Of a stretch of 64,000 bases of DNA, positions 38,027-45,996 are shown piece after piece. The notes beneath the pieces were generated by a model. That model was not told the DNA's origin. It did not search any database and saw only the letters and a list, made by a program, of their open reading frames with translations. Source of the stretch: Bacteroidota bacterium (lineage in GTDB: Bacteria; Bacteroidota; Bacteroidia; Chitinophagales; Chitinophagaceae); the NCBI GenBank assembly GCA_016711825.1, contig JADJSG010000007.1, positions 434,001 to 498,000 of the forward strand, read 5' to 3'. Position numbers and translations under genes: made by a program. The first letter of the stretch is position 1, and the number at the start of each line of letters is the position of its first letter.

Positions 38027-38725
38027 ATGAAAAAGCTGTTTTTTATTTTTATATGCTTCATTTCTTTACAATCAAAAGGTGATGACGACGCACAAAAACT
38101 GATACGTGAACTCAATAAAAAATTTTATGCATTAAATGATTACTCTGCAAATATTTTTATGAAGTTTGATATTCCTGGTGTGAAAATGAATAACATGAAT
38201 GGAAAGGTGTTTTTTAAGAAACCCAACAAATTTAGGATTCGAACCAAAGGCATTTTCTTTTTGCCCAAACAAAATCCTATGCAAAATGTTAGCAATATGT
38301 TTTTAGATACCAATGCCTATACTACAGTAATATCGGGTTATGAGGTGATTGATAGTAGAAAATGTGCCATCATCAATATGATTCCTCTTAAAAATGACAA
38401 TGAGTTGATTCTTGGTAAATTTTGGGTAGATGTAAGCAACCCGTTGATTATAAAATCACAAATTACCACAAAGAATAATGGGACCTTAGAAACGCAGAAT
38501 TATTTTGGCGACCTGGTACAATATGCCTTGCCTTCTAAAATTGTGATACATGTGGAAGTCAATAAAATGAAGGTTCCCAAAATGATGGCGATGGATTTGA
38601 AAAAGAAATCAAGCGATAAATCCCTGGCTAATACCAAAGAAAAGGGAACCATAGAACTGAATTTTTCGGGGTATAAAATTAATACAAAATTACCCGATAC
38701 GGTATTTACTGAAAAAGATGAATAA
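38027..38725 (+). CDS. LolA-like outer-membrane lipoprotein-sorting protein
   Basis: 232 residues with a signal peptide ('MKKLFFIFICFISLQSKG'), then a LolA-type half-barrel. 'LNDYSANIFMKFDIPGVKM' and 'GKVFFKKPNKFRIRTKGIFF' correspond to the conserved N-terminal strands that cradle lipid chains. It begins 1 nt after the permease stop, so it is the periplasmic member of the ABC unit. It may carry the exported lipid or lipoprotein, or a structurally related ligand. The family match is by pattern, not by search. Confidence 0.72.
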   Translation: MKKLFFIFICFISLQSKGDDDAQKLIRELNKKFYALNDYSANIFMKFDIPGVKMNNMNGKVFFKKPNKFRIRTKGIFFLPKQNPMQNVSNMFLDTNAYTTVISGYEVIDSRKCAIINMIPLKNDNELILGKFWVDVSNPLIIKSQITTKNNGTLETQNYFGDLVQYALPSKIVIHVEVNKMKVPKMMAMDLKKKSSDKSLANTKEKGTIELNFSGYKINTKLPDTVFTEKDE

Positions 38726-38850
38726 ACAGTTTTTTCAAGTTGTTTATCTAAAATGAAAATAGAAATCATTAGAATATTTTACTGATTAAAGCTATTTAGA
38801 TAAAGTGGTTCTACTGAGAATTCAGTATGTTTACTAAAAATTTTTCTACA

Positions 38851-39390
38851 ATGAAAAAAATAGGGAAAGCATTCATGATCATGTTGCTCGCTTACAATGT
38901 ATCTGCACAAACAAACAGCAATTTTACAGAAGCCGAATTGAAAAATATTCGACAGGAAGTGAATGCTCAAGCAAAAGTTTTTCAACAGCAACTTTTGTCA
39001 ACAGCAGAGGATACCCTTCGTAACAGATTTACGGTAGATACCTTTAAAATTGAATATACATTGCGATTGAAAATGGATAAAAATCCTTCAACCCACGGTA
39101 TGCTTGAAGCCATGAATGATGCCAATACGGCTTACGATAAAATGTTGAATCACTATTATCAGTTGTTATTAAAAAAAATGAAATCAGGGGATAAGGTATA
39201 TTTAATCAATGCCCAAAAAGCATGGATTCAATTTAGAGATGAAGATGAAAAATTGTTGTCAACATTGCATGGCGATGCCTATACAGGTGGAGGTACGATG
39301 TATCAATTGAGTTATTATTCAGCATTGCTTCAAAGAGTGCAACAGCGAGCTATTGAGGTGTTTTTGTACTATGAAAATATCAATATTTGA
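38851..39390 (+). CDS. DUF1311/LprI-like secreted protein
   Basis: 179 residues from ATG 38851 (MKKIGKAFMI), with a signal peptide ending 'YNVSAQ'. The C-terminal half has 'ANTAYDKMLNHYYQLLLKKM' and 'QKAWIQFRDEDEKLL', which match the DUF1311 pattern 'xLNxxYxxLxxxL...QRAWIxFRDAxC'. In some bacteria such proteins (LprI, lysozyme inhibitor) neutralise host lysozyme; whether that holds here is inference. The usual Cys residues of DUF1311 are absent. Confidence 0.68.
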   Translation: MKKIGKAFMIMLLAYNVSAQTNSNFTEAELKNIRQEVNAQAKVFQQQLLSTAEDTLRNRFTVDTFKIEYTLRLKMDKNPSTHGMLEAMNDANTAYDKMLNHYYQLLLKKMKSGDKVYLINAQKAWIQFRDEDEKLLSTLHGDAYTGGGTMYQLSYYSALLQRVQQRAIEVFLYYENINI

Positions 39391-39402
39391 CAAGGTTTCA
39401 CC

Positions 39403-39948
39403 ATGAGTCTGTTCACCTTACAACCTACTAGTCTACAACTTCAACAAGCTACTCATTTTGCTAACATTTACGCCGAAAATGGATTTGGTAAAAATGTGCT
39501 CAATGTCAGCCACGATGAGTATATTCACTTTATCAGAATTGGCAAACTTTGTGAATTGGTATTGATTCATTATTTGCAAAAACAGCATATCGCCATTGAA
39601 GCAGATGAATTGTTGATACCCCATGCAGGGAAACATAAAATTGGGGCTGATTTTACCTTATTACATTCTCAACAAGGGGTAGATGTAAAAGCAGCAAACA
39701 AGTCATTTCATAAAAGGATATTGATTCGAGAAGATCAGTTTCAGGCACATATCCATGATTTATATATTGGTGCAAAATATATCCATGATCATCAAATTGA
39801 CTATTATGGATATATGACAGGCCATATGATGAAGCAAATAGTTCCCCAGGATTTTGGTCATGGAATGTGCAGGTCTATGATGTTAGATGATCTAAAGCCT
39901 ATCAGTCAATTGATTGATTGCTGTAAAAAGGGAATGATAGTGTCTTAA
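39403..39948 (+). CDS. Putative PD-(D/E)XK-fold nuclease of unknown role
   Basis: 181 residues without any name I recognise. It shows the arrangement of a PD-(D/E)XK nuclease core. A helix 'GKLCELVLIHYLQK' carries E51. It is followed by 'KIGADF' with D83, then a strand 'GVDVKAAN' in which D94-V-K96 forms the (D/E)xK motif, and Q112 in 'REDQFQAH'. Spacings fit the fold but no partner methylase or helicase is adjacent. The gene lies 12 nt after the DUF1311 gene. Alternative: a non-catalytic protein with the same fold. Confidence 0.55.
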   Translation: MSLFTLQPTSLQLQQATHFANIYAENGFGKNVLNVSHDEYIHFIRIGKLCELVLIHYLQKQHIAIEADELLIPHAGKHKIGADFTLLHSQQGVDVKAANKSFHKRILIREDQFQAHIHDLYIGAKYIHDHQIDYYGYMTGHMMKQIVPQDFGHGMCRSMMLDDLKPISQLIDCCKKGMIVS

Positions 39949-40121
39949 TCATTTAAATCAAATAGGTAAAACAGATTGTAATATTGTTTTCTGTAATAAA
40001 GTAAACGCCCCTGGAAGAATATTTCACATTGGTATTTTGCCCATTTTATTGCCCATTATATTATACAGGCAAAGGCTTTAAAGCAAATACTTATGAATGA
40101 AGTTCAATACGATCTCCTTAT

Positions 40122-41474
40122 TTAAGCTGGCTGTAATGCATCAGCATAATGAGCAAGTCCATAATTACGTGTCAGGCACTCTTCAGGATGGGTCACATGC
40201 CACTCAAATTCATCTCTAAAATGACGAATGGCTGCGGCTACAGGCCATGCTGCGGCATCTCCTAACGGACAAATGGTATTGCCTTCAATCTTACGTTGAA
40301 TATCCCAAAGCAAATCAATATCACTCATTTTGCCTTTGCCATATTCAATATTTTTCAATATTTTATACATCCAACCCGTGCCTTCTCGACATGGAGAACA
40401 CTGACCACAGCTTTCATGGTTATAAAAGTGAGCCAACGACATAGTATGTCTTACCACACATTGGTCTTCATCAAAAACAATAAAGCCACCACTACCCATC
40501 ATGGTACCTGATTCAAAACCGCCTTCGGAAAGCGACTCATAATTCATATAGCGGGTTTCGCCTTTGGCTGTTTTTAATAATAAGTTGGCAGGGACGATTG
40601 GTACGGATGATCCACCTGGAATACATGCTTTTAACCTTTTCCCTTTTGGGATGCCTCCACAATATTCATCGCTATATATGAACTCTTCAACACTGATGGT
40701 CATATCAATTTCATACACTCCGGGTTTATTGATATTGCCACAGGCAGAAAGTAATTTCGTTCCAGTGCTTCTTCCCACACCAATTTTTGCGTATTCTTCA
40801 CCTCCATGATTGATAATGGGTACTACAGCTGCAATGGTTTCTACATTATTCACTACCGTTGGGCAACCCCACAAGCCTTTTACGGCAGGGAAAGGTGGTT
40901 TAATACGTGGATTGCCTCTTTTGCCTTCAAGTGATTCAAGTAGGGCCGTTTCTTCACCGCATATATAAGCGCCAGCTCCTCTTTGAACATATATTTCAAG
41001 GTCGTAACCTTTGCCTAATATGTTTTTACCTAACCAGCCATTTGCTTTAGCTTCTGTGATTGCTTGTTCTAAAATATCTACAATCCAGGCGTATTCACCA
41101 CGAATATAAATATATGAGGCATTGGCCCCTAATGCATAAGATGATGTAATCATTCCTTCGATCAATAAATGAGGGATAAACTCCATCAGATATCGATCTT
41201 TGAAAGTGCCGGGCTCGCTTTCGTCAGCATTGCAAACTAAATATCGCGGAACGCCATCAGGCTTTGCTAAAAAACTCCATTTCATACCTGTCGGAAACCC
41301 TGCACCACCACGTCCACGGAGACCGCTTTTTTTTACTTCTTCTGTTACTTCATCAGGAGTCAGGGTGTTCAATGCCTTTTCTACAGAGGTATATCCGCCA
41401 TGTTTTCGATAGGTTTCATAATATCGAATACCTTCTACTTTATCGTTTGCGAGGAGTAATTTAATGCTTGCCAT
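40122..41474 (-). CDS. nuoF: NADH-quinone oxidoreductase subunit F
   Basis: The 450-residue NADH- and FMN-binding subunit of complex I. Visible are the FMN/NADH loop 'GLRGRGGAGFPTGMKWSFL', 'CNADESEPGTFKDR', 'QRGAGAYICGEETALLESLE', and the N3 4Fe-4S ligands in 'ESCGQCSPCREGTGWMY' plus the downstream Cys in 'NTICPLGDAAAWP'. It accepts electrons from NADH and passes them to NuoE/NuoG. No other nuo gene is in the window, so complex I genes are dispersed in this genome. The upstream gene is an unrelated DUF4293 protein. Confidence 0.95.
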   Translation of the reverse strand: MASIKLLLANDKVEGIRYYETYRKHGGYTSVEKALNTLTPDEVTEEVKKSGLRGRGGAGFPTGMKWSFLAKPDGVPRYLVCNADESEPGTFKDRYLMEFIPHLLIEGMITSSYALGANASYIYIRGEYAWIVDILEQAITEAKANGWLGKNILGKGYDLEIYVQRGAGAYICGEETALLESLEGKRGNPRIKPPFPAVKGLWGCPTVVNNVETIAAVVPIINHGGEEYAKIGVGRSTGTKLLSACGNINKPGVYEIDMTISVEEFIYSDEYCGGIPKGKRLKACIPGGSSVPIVPANLLLKTAKGETRYMNYESLSEGGFESGTMMGSGGFIVFDEDQCVVRHTMSLAHFYNHESCGQCSPCREGTGWMYKILKNIEYGKGKMSDIDLLWDIQRKIEGNTICPLGDAAAWPVAAAIRHFRDEFEWHVTHPEECLTRNYGLAHYADALQPA

Positions 41475-41530
41475 ATGATTGCAAAAATCGTTTTAAAAAT
41501 CAATAAATTCAAATACTTTCTAACTATTTA

Positions 41531-41977
41531 TTATCTCAATCGATCGGTTTCTTTTAATAGTTTTATATCTTGTTGAACGCCACGTATAGCCATGATGCCA
41601 AAAATGAATGATAACAAGGGAATAATTAAGCCAATATACAAAGTCGATTGGGATAATCCAAAGGTAATTGAATTTCCTTCTATGGTTGAAAAATAGATTT
41701 CAAATGCAAATGCACCGATACAAGCCATTAATATGATGATGGATAATTTGACTTGCAAACTTCTGTTTTTATATAAAAAGAGGGTTCCCATATTTGTGAT
41801 AATAATCAAACCAAACAAGAGGGTTAATACAATATGTGATTGGGCATCAAAATCGCGAATGTTAATATTATAACTGCTCATACTTGTGGTGTTTTTAAAG
41901 CCAAAAGGCAATACAAATGCCAAACAGGCTATTAAAGCACTGATTAAAAACCATAATGTTTGTTTACGTTGTATCAT
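41531..41977 (-). CDS. DUF4293 family membrane protein
   Basis: 148 residues, four predicted membrane helices, beginning 'MIQRKQTLWFLISALIACL', the highly conserved start of DUF4293 proteins of Bacteroidota. 'IRGVQQDIKLLKETDRLR' is the conserved cytosolic tail. Function unknown. It precedes nuoF by 56 nt on the same strand. Confidence 0.85.
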   Translation of the reverse strand: MIQRKQTLWFLISALIACLAFVLPFGFKNTTSMSSYNINIRDFDAQSHIVLTLLFGLIIITNMGTLFLYKNRSLQVKLSIIILMACIGAFAFEIYFSTIEGNSITFGLSQSTLYIGLIIPLLSFIFGIMAIRGVQQDIKLLKETDRLR

Positions 41978-42001
41978 GTTTTGATGTATTTATGGCGCAA
42001 G

Positions 42002-42107
42002 TTATACCAAATATATTTATTTTTAAATGTAAAAATCATGGTATAATACCAACAAGCTTAGTGCAAAAAGTATGTATAAATTGGATCATTTTTAAGGTTC
42101 GTAGGTA
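42002..42107 (+). repeat. Dispersed intergenic repeat, copy 4 (first of a tandem pair)
   Basis: Starts TTATACCAAATATATTTATT, contains ATGGTATAATACCAACAA and ends GTTCGTAGGTA at the start of copy 5. Period to the next copy is 106 bp. Confidence 0.7.
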
Positions 42108-42200
42108 TTATACCAAATATATTTATTTTCGAATGTAAAAATCATGGTATAATACCAACAAACTTAGTGTAATAAGGAAGTATAAATATGATGAATATGA
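42108..42200 (+). repeat. Dispersed intergenic repeat, copy 5 (second of a tandem pair)
   Basis: Near-identical to copy 4 over its first ~65 bp (TTATACCAAATATATTTATT, ATGGTATAATACCAACAA), then diverges. Its right edge is approximate. Confidence 0.65.
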
Positions 42201-42261
42201 CTATTGCTTTTAAAAAGCTTTTTTACCAATTGATTTTCTCAGCAAACACTTAAAGCAGGGT

Positions 42262-42753
42262 TTATTTCTTTTGCAGTTCTTGTTGAGCCATTGCAATAGG
42301 TTGGTGTATTTCCATAGGCAAAAACAAACTGCTATCGCCATTGTTTCGAATGACATCGCGAACCATGGTGGAAGAAAAGGAAGCATATTTTGCGGTACAG
42401 GCTAAAAAGATGGTTTCAATCAATGGATCTAATAATTGATTCATATCTGAAATCGCTTTTTCATATTCAAAATCACTCACAGTTCGTAAACCTCGGATAA
42501 TAAAATTGGCATTCACCGAATCACAGAAATTAACGGTGAGTCCTTCATAGCTCAAAACTTCAATCTTTTTTTCTTCTTTGTAAATATTTTTTATCCAATT
42601 GATTCGTTGTTCAACAGGAAACATTGGTTGTTTGTTGCTATTGATGCCAATGCCTACAATGATTTTGTCAAATAAATCGAGTGAACGGTCAATGATGTCA
42701 GTGTGACCTAAAGTAATAGGGTCAAAAGTTCCAGGGAAAACAGCTATTTTCAT
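42262..42753 (-). CDS. coaD: Phosphopantetheine adenylyltransferase
   Basis: Transfers AMP to 4'-phosphopantetheine, the penultimate step of coenzyme A synthesis. The nucleotidyltransferase 'AVFPGTFDPITLGHTDIIDR' (T/HxGH), 'FIIRGLRTVSDFEYE', and 'YASFSSTMVRDV' (ISSTxxR-like) are all present. At 163 residues it has normal length. It follows rsmD and the DUF3822 gene on the same strand, a standard Bacteroidota grouping. Confidence 0.95.
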   Translation of the reverse strand: MKIAVFPGTFDPITLGHTDIIDRSLDLFDKIIVGIGINSNKQPMFPVEQRINWIKNIYKEEKKIEVLSYEGLTVNFCDSVNANFIIRGLRTVSDFEYEKAISDMNQLLDPLIETIFLACTAKYASFSSTMVRDVIRNNGDSSLFLPMEIHQPIAMAQQELQKK

Positions 42754-42874
42754 TATTTAGTGTGTTTATTGTTTTATGTTGTGATTGTATATGATTGTTA
42801 ATGGCTTATATAAAAAATTAAATGATAACGAGTGTTGTGAGGGTTTTATATTCACTGTTGAAAGGTAATCTTTT

Positions 42875-43411
42875 TTATTCATTTACAAAAAAACTAAAAA
42901 TGGTGGTTCCATAATTTTTACTTCTTTTGAAAAAAGGCGATTGCTCATAATTGTTTCTGGGCGTATGTTCTAGTACAAACCATCCTTTTGGATTAAGCAA
43001 TTTTTTTTCAAAAATGAGTATCGGAATTTCATCTATGTTTTTTAGTGCATAGGGAGGTCCGGCAAAAATAAAGTCAAAACTTTCAGTACATTGATTGATG
43101 TATCGAAACACATCCATTTTGTATGTTTTAAAGTTTTCAAAATGCAATAGCTCAATATTTTTTTTAATAAATATCATCAAGTTACTGTCTTGTTCAATTA
43201 AGGTTAAATCGGTGCAACCCCGAGAAGCCAATTCGTAGCTGATACTTCCTGTACCTCCAAATAAATCAAGGGTTTTCAAAGATTCTATATCGAGCGAATT
43301 TTGAATAATATTAAACAAACCTTCTTTGGCGATATCGGTTGTTGGTCGAGCGGGCATTTTTGTAGGGGGATGAAATTTTCTCCCGCCATGTAATCCTCCT
43401 ATAATACGCAT
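42875..43411 (-). CDS. rsmD: 16S rRNA (guanine-N2)-methyltransferase RsmD
   Basis: Methylates G966 of 16S rRNA. 'MRIIGGLHGGRKFHPPTKMP' with 'ARPTTDIAKEGLFNII' is the RsmD N-terminus. Motif I is 'TLDLFGGTGSISYELASRG'. The catalytic NPPY-like motif IV is 'FIFAGPPYALKN', where the usual Asp/Asn is replaced by Gly in 'AGPPY' (DPPY in most homologues). That substitution is worth noting. It overlaps the DUF3822 stop by 13 nt. Confidence 0.9.
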   Translation of the reverse strand: MRIIGGLHGGRKFHPPTKMPARPTTDIAKEGLFNIIQNSLDIESLKTLDLFGGTGSISYELASRGCTDLTLIEQDSNLMIFIKKNIELLHFENFKTYKMDVFRYINQCTESFDFIFAGPPYALKNIDEIPILIFEKKLLNPKGWFVLEHTPRNNYEQSPFFKRSKNYGTTIFSFFVNE

Positions 43412-44244
43412 GATATCAGTGAAAATTGATTAAATAAAATAGGGATAGGAAAATGCTGAATATCAAACGAAATGTTGGCAAAATGAGCACTTTGTAAAGT
43501 GTCTATTTCCATGTATTGTGTTAGTATGTCAACAATTGCTTGTTGCTGCAATGAAAATCCTGTTAGGTAAACAGCCACATCAGGCATTGCTGCTTGTTGC
43601 CACTGTAAGGTATTGAGTACACAATACAAAATATCAGCAGGGGTTTTGTACCCAAATGATTGGGTATATTGTAATTCGTTGTTTTTAAAATAACTTATAT
43701 GAAATGAATCATGTGCACTATGTAAGAATACAACAGAGGATTTTTTTAATTGATTGATGACCGAAAAATACGTATGAAGCAAACAAGCTGAGTGACTATA
43801 AATTTTTAATTGTTTAAACTCATTGGTGAGGTATGAAACACTCGCTTTTTTTACTACGTACAATTCTGTGATTTCTTGGCTTACTTGCTGGGTTTTTATT
43901 TCTTCTTCCTTTTCAATTTCGTAGAGGTGATTGAAATAGATGGCATGATTATGTGCAGATAAAAGGGAAGTGGGAATTAATAATTGTTTGGCGGTATCAA
44001 TTGCTAAATGCACAGTGGATGCGTTTCGAAGTAAAGTGTCGGAAAGTAAGCTGTCAAACTCATCCTGACCTATATTTCCGTCAGAGGTATAAAGGGTTTT
44101 TACAAAAAGTTGTTCTTTCGTATCTTGTTGAAGAATATTGTAATGGATATAATTTTTCCCCAAAGTGATAAATGCCATGACGGGTGGCGCCACTTGTGGA
44201 AGCAAATCAGTATGATCAATAAATATATGATGTTGTAATCCCAT
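43399..44244 (-). CDS. DUF3822 family protein
   Basis: 281 residues from ATG 44244 (MGLQHHIFIDH; an upstream TTG at 44259 is less likely). DUF3822 proteins resemble a degenerate actin/PilM-like fold and are almost always next to rsmD in Bacteroidota, as here. 'QDTKEQLFVKTLYTS' and 'QSFGYKTPADILYCVLNTLQ' are recognisable blocks. The function is unknown; the 13-nt overlap with rsmD implies coupling to it. Confidence 0.8.
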   Translation of the reverse strand: MGLQHHIFIDHTDLLPQVAPPVMAFITLGKNYIHYNILQQDTKEQLFVKTLYTSDGNIGQDEFDSLLSDTLLRNASTVHLAIDTAKQLLIPTSLLSAHNHAIYFNHLYEIEKEEEIKTQQVSQEITELYVVKKASVSYLTNEFKQLKIYSHSACLLHTYFSVINQLKKSSVVFLHSAHDSFHISYFKNNELQYTQSFGYKTPADILYCVLNTLQWQQAAMPDVAVYLTGFSLQQQAIVDILTQYMEIDTLQSAHFANISFDIQHFPIPILFNQFSLISCVL

Positions 44245-44314
44245 AATTATATTGCACAATATTAAACCAAAAAATGAAAAATTTTAAAATAAAAGTAGAC
44301 TACATAATTTCATT

Positions 44315-44322
44315 TACATTTG
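44315..44322 (+). promoter_or_regulatory. -7 box of the MATE transporter gene
   Basis: TACATTTG matches TAnnTTTG, 15 nt before the ATG at 44338. Confidence 0.45.
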
Positions 44323-44337
44323 CCCCCTCTTAAAAGC

Positions 44338-45729
44338 ATGTCACAAACCAATCAATTACAAATTACAAATTCGTATCGCAACATCATTCAACTTGCGTTG
44401 CCTATTGCAATTGCAATCCTCATCCCACAGCTAAATATACTAACTAACACCTTGTTTTTGGGTAATTATACCCCATTAAATGCCACATTTACCACCCAGG
44501 ATTTGCTTTCTGCAACAGGTATTGCTGGTATTTACTACCTGACCTTATCGATGATAGGTTATGGTTTGTCGTCGGGTATTTTGATGTTGATGAGTCGTAG
44601 TGCGGGAAGCAATGATTTGGGGCAAATAGGTAAAATTTTTTCAAATGGGCTTGTGTTGAGTTTGTTGCTGAGTGGTGTGTTGATGTTTGCTTCATGGTTT
44701 TTAGCACCTTTTCTATTTGAACATGCTATAAGCAATGAGTCTGTGAAAATGGGGGCTATTTCATTTATTCGTATTCGTATTTGGGGACTACCCTTTATCA
44801 TTGTTTGTCAGTTAAGCAATTCATTTTTTTTAGCCACTTCAAATTCTCAAAAAATCATATATGGTTCGTTTGCACAAACACTTGCCAATATTTTGTTTGA
44901 CTACCTCTTGATTTTTGGGTTATTTTCTTTTCCTGAAATGGGTTTAAATGGTTCAGCAGTGGCGTCTGTAATCTCAGAGGTCGTTTATATGATAGTGGCT
45001 TATATTATTTTGCAAAAAAGCAAAGATTTCGCCAAATACCCAATTCGTTACTTTTTAAATATTGACTGGGTGCTAATCCGTAAGATGTTTATCAAGTCAT
45101 CTCCTTTAATTATTCAATATTTTTTAAGTATAGGTGCCTGGGAGGTTTTCTTTATTTTTGTTGAGCATTTAGGAAAGGTGGAATCTGCCACTTCACAATT
45201 ATTGCGTACAGTATTTGGGGTGGTAGGTATTGCTGCCTGGGCATTGGGTTCTACAAGCAATTCAATGGTTAGTAACCTGATTGGTCAACAAAAACTCGAT
45301 GAAGTGGTCCCCTTGGTCAAAAAAGTGATCTTAATCAGTTTCTCTATTGCATTTTTTCTTGGTATATTTATTTTGTTGTTTCCTGTTGCTTTTTTGCAAT
45401 TGCTGACCCATGACCCGCAAATCATAGAAGCGGGGGTGATGCCATTACGAATCGTTGTATTGGCTACCTGGACACTCTCTGTTTCTACTGTTTTTTTCAA
45501 TTCGGTATTAGGTATAGGTAATACGCGTATGGTCATGTATTTTGAAATGATTGCTATTCTATTGTACTTATTGTATTCTTTTATTGTCATTGAACAATGG
45601 CGTTTGCCCCTGGCATATGCTTGGGCATCCGAGTTTGTCTATTGGTTTAGTTTACTTAGTATGTGTGCTTATTATTTATTAAGCGGTAGGTGGAAACATT
45701 ATATTGCCCGCACCAGGACCTTGGTATGA
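44338..45729 (+). CDS. MATE-family efflux transporter
   Basis: 463 residues with twelve membrane helices in the two-fold MATE arrangement. 'LALPIAIAILIPQLNILTNT' is in helix 1, 'FSFPEMGLNGSAVASVISE' follows helix 6, and 'IKSSPLIIQYFLSIGAWEVF' starts the second half. MATE proteins export cationic drugs or metabolites in exchange for Na+ or H+. I prefer ATG 44338 (MSQTNQLQ) over the upstream TTG because it follows the -7 box at usual distance. It stands alone. Confidence 0.88.
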   Translation: MSQTNQLQITNSYRNIIQLALPIAIAILIPQLNILTNTLFLGNYTPLNATFTTQDLLSATGIAGIYYLTLSMIGYGLSSGILMLMSRSAGSNDLGQIGKIFSNGLVLSLLLSGVLMFASWFLAPFLFEHAISNESVKMGAISFIRIRIWGLPFIIVCQLSNSFFLATSNSQKIIYGSFAQTLANILFDYLLIFGLFSFPEMGLNGSAVASVISEVVYMIVAYIILQKSKDFAKYPIRYFLNIDWVLIRKMFIKSSPLIIQYFLSIGAWEVFFIFVEHLGKVESATSQLLRTVFGVVGIAAWALGSTSNSMVSNLIGQQKLDEVVPLVKKVILISFSIAFFLGIFILLFPVAFLQLLTHDPQIIEAGVMPLRIVVLATWTLSVSTVFFNSVLGIGNTRMVMYFEMIAILLYLLYSFIVIEQWRLPLAYAWASEFVYWFSLLSMCAYYLLSGRWKHYIARTRTLV

Positions 45730-45963
45730 TAACAGCAAACTGTATATACTTTTCCCATATTTTATATGTTTAACTGCAATGCTTTTAATGCTGATGTGAA
45801 ACAGGAATGGTTCAATGGTCGTATCATAGAATAGCTTATTGCAGTATTTTTATAGTCATTTAGCATTATAATAGGTATATAATTTTAATATATTTTAAAC
45901 ATCATATTGGTTTAAGCTGAAAACGAATGAGCGTAAGCAAAGGCCAATATTTTTTAGAAACTT

Positions 45964-45971
45964 TATATTTG
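45964..45971 (+). promoter_or_regulatory. -7 box of uvrA
   Basis: TATATTTG matches TAnnTTTG, 25 nt before the uvrA ATG at 45997. Confidence 0.45.
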
Positions 45972-45996
45972 TATTTGGTTTAAATTGCAGCTTCTC

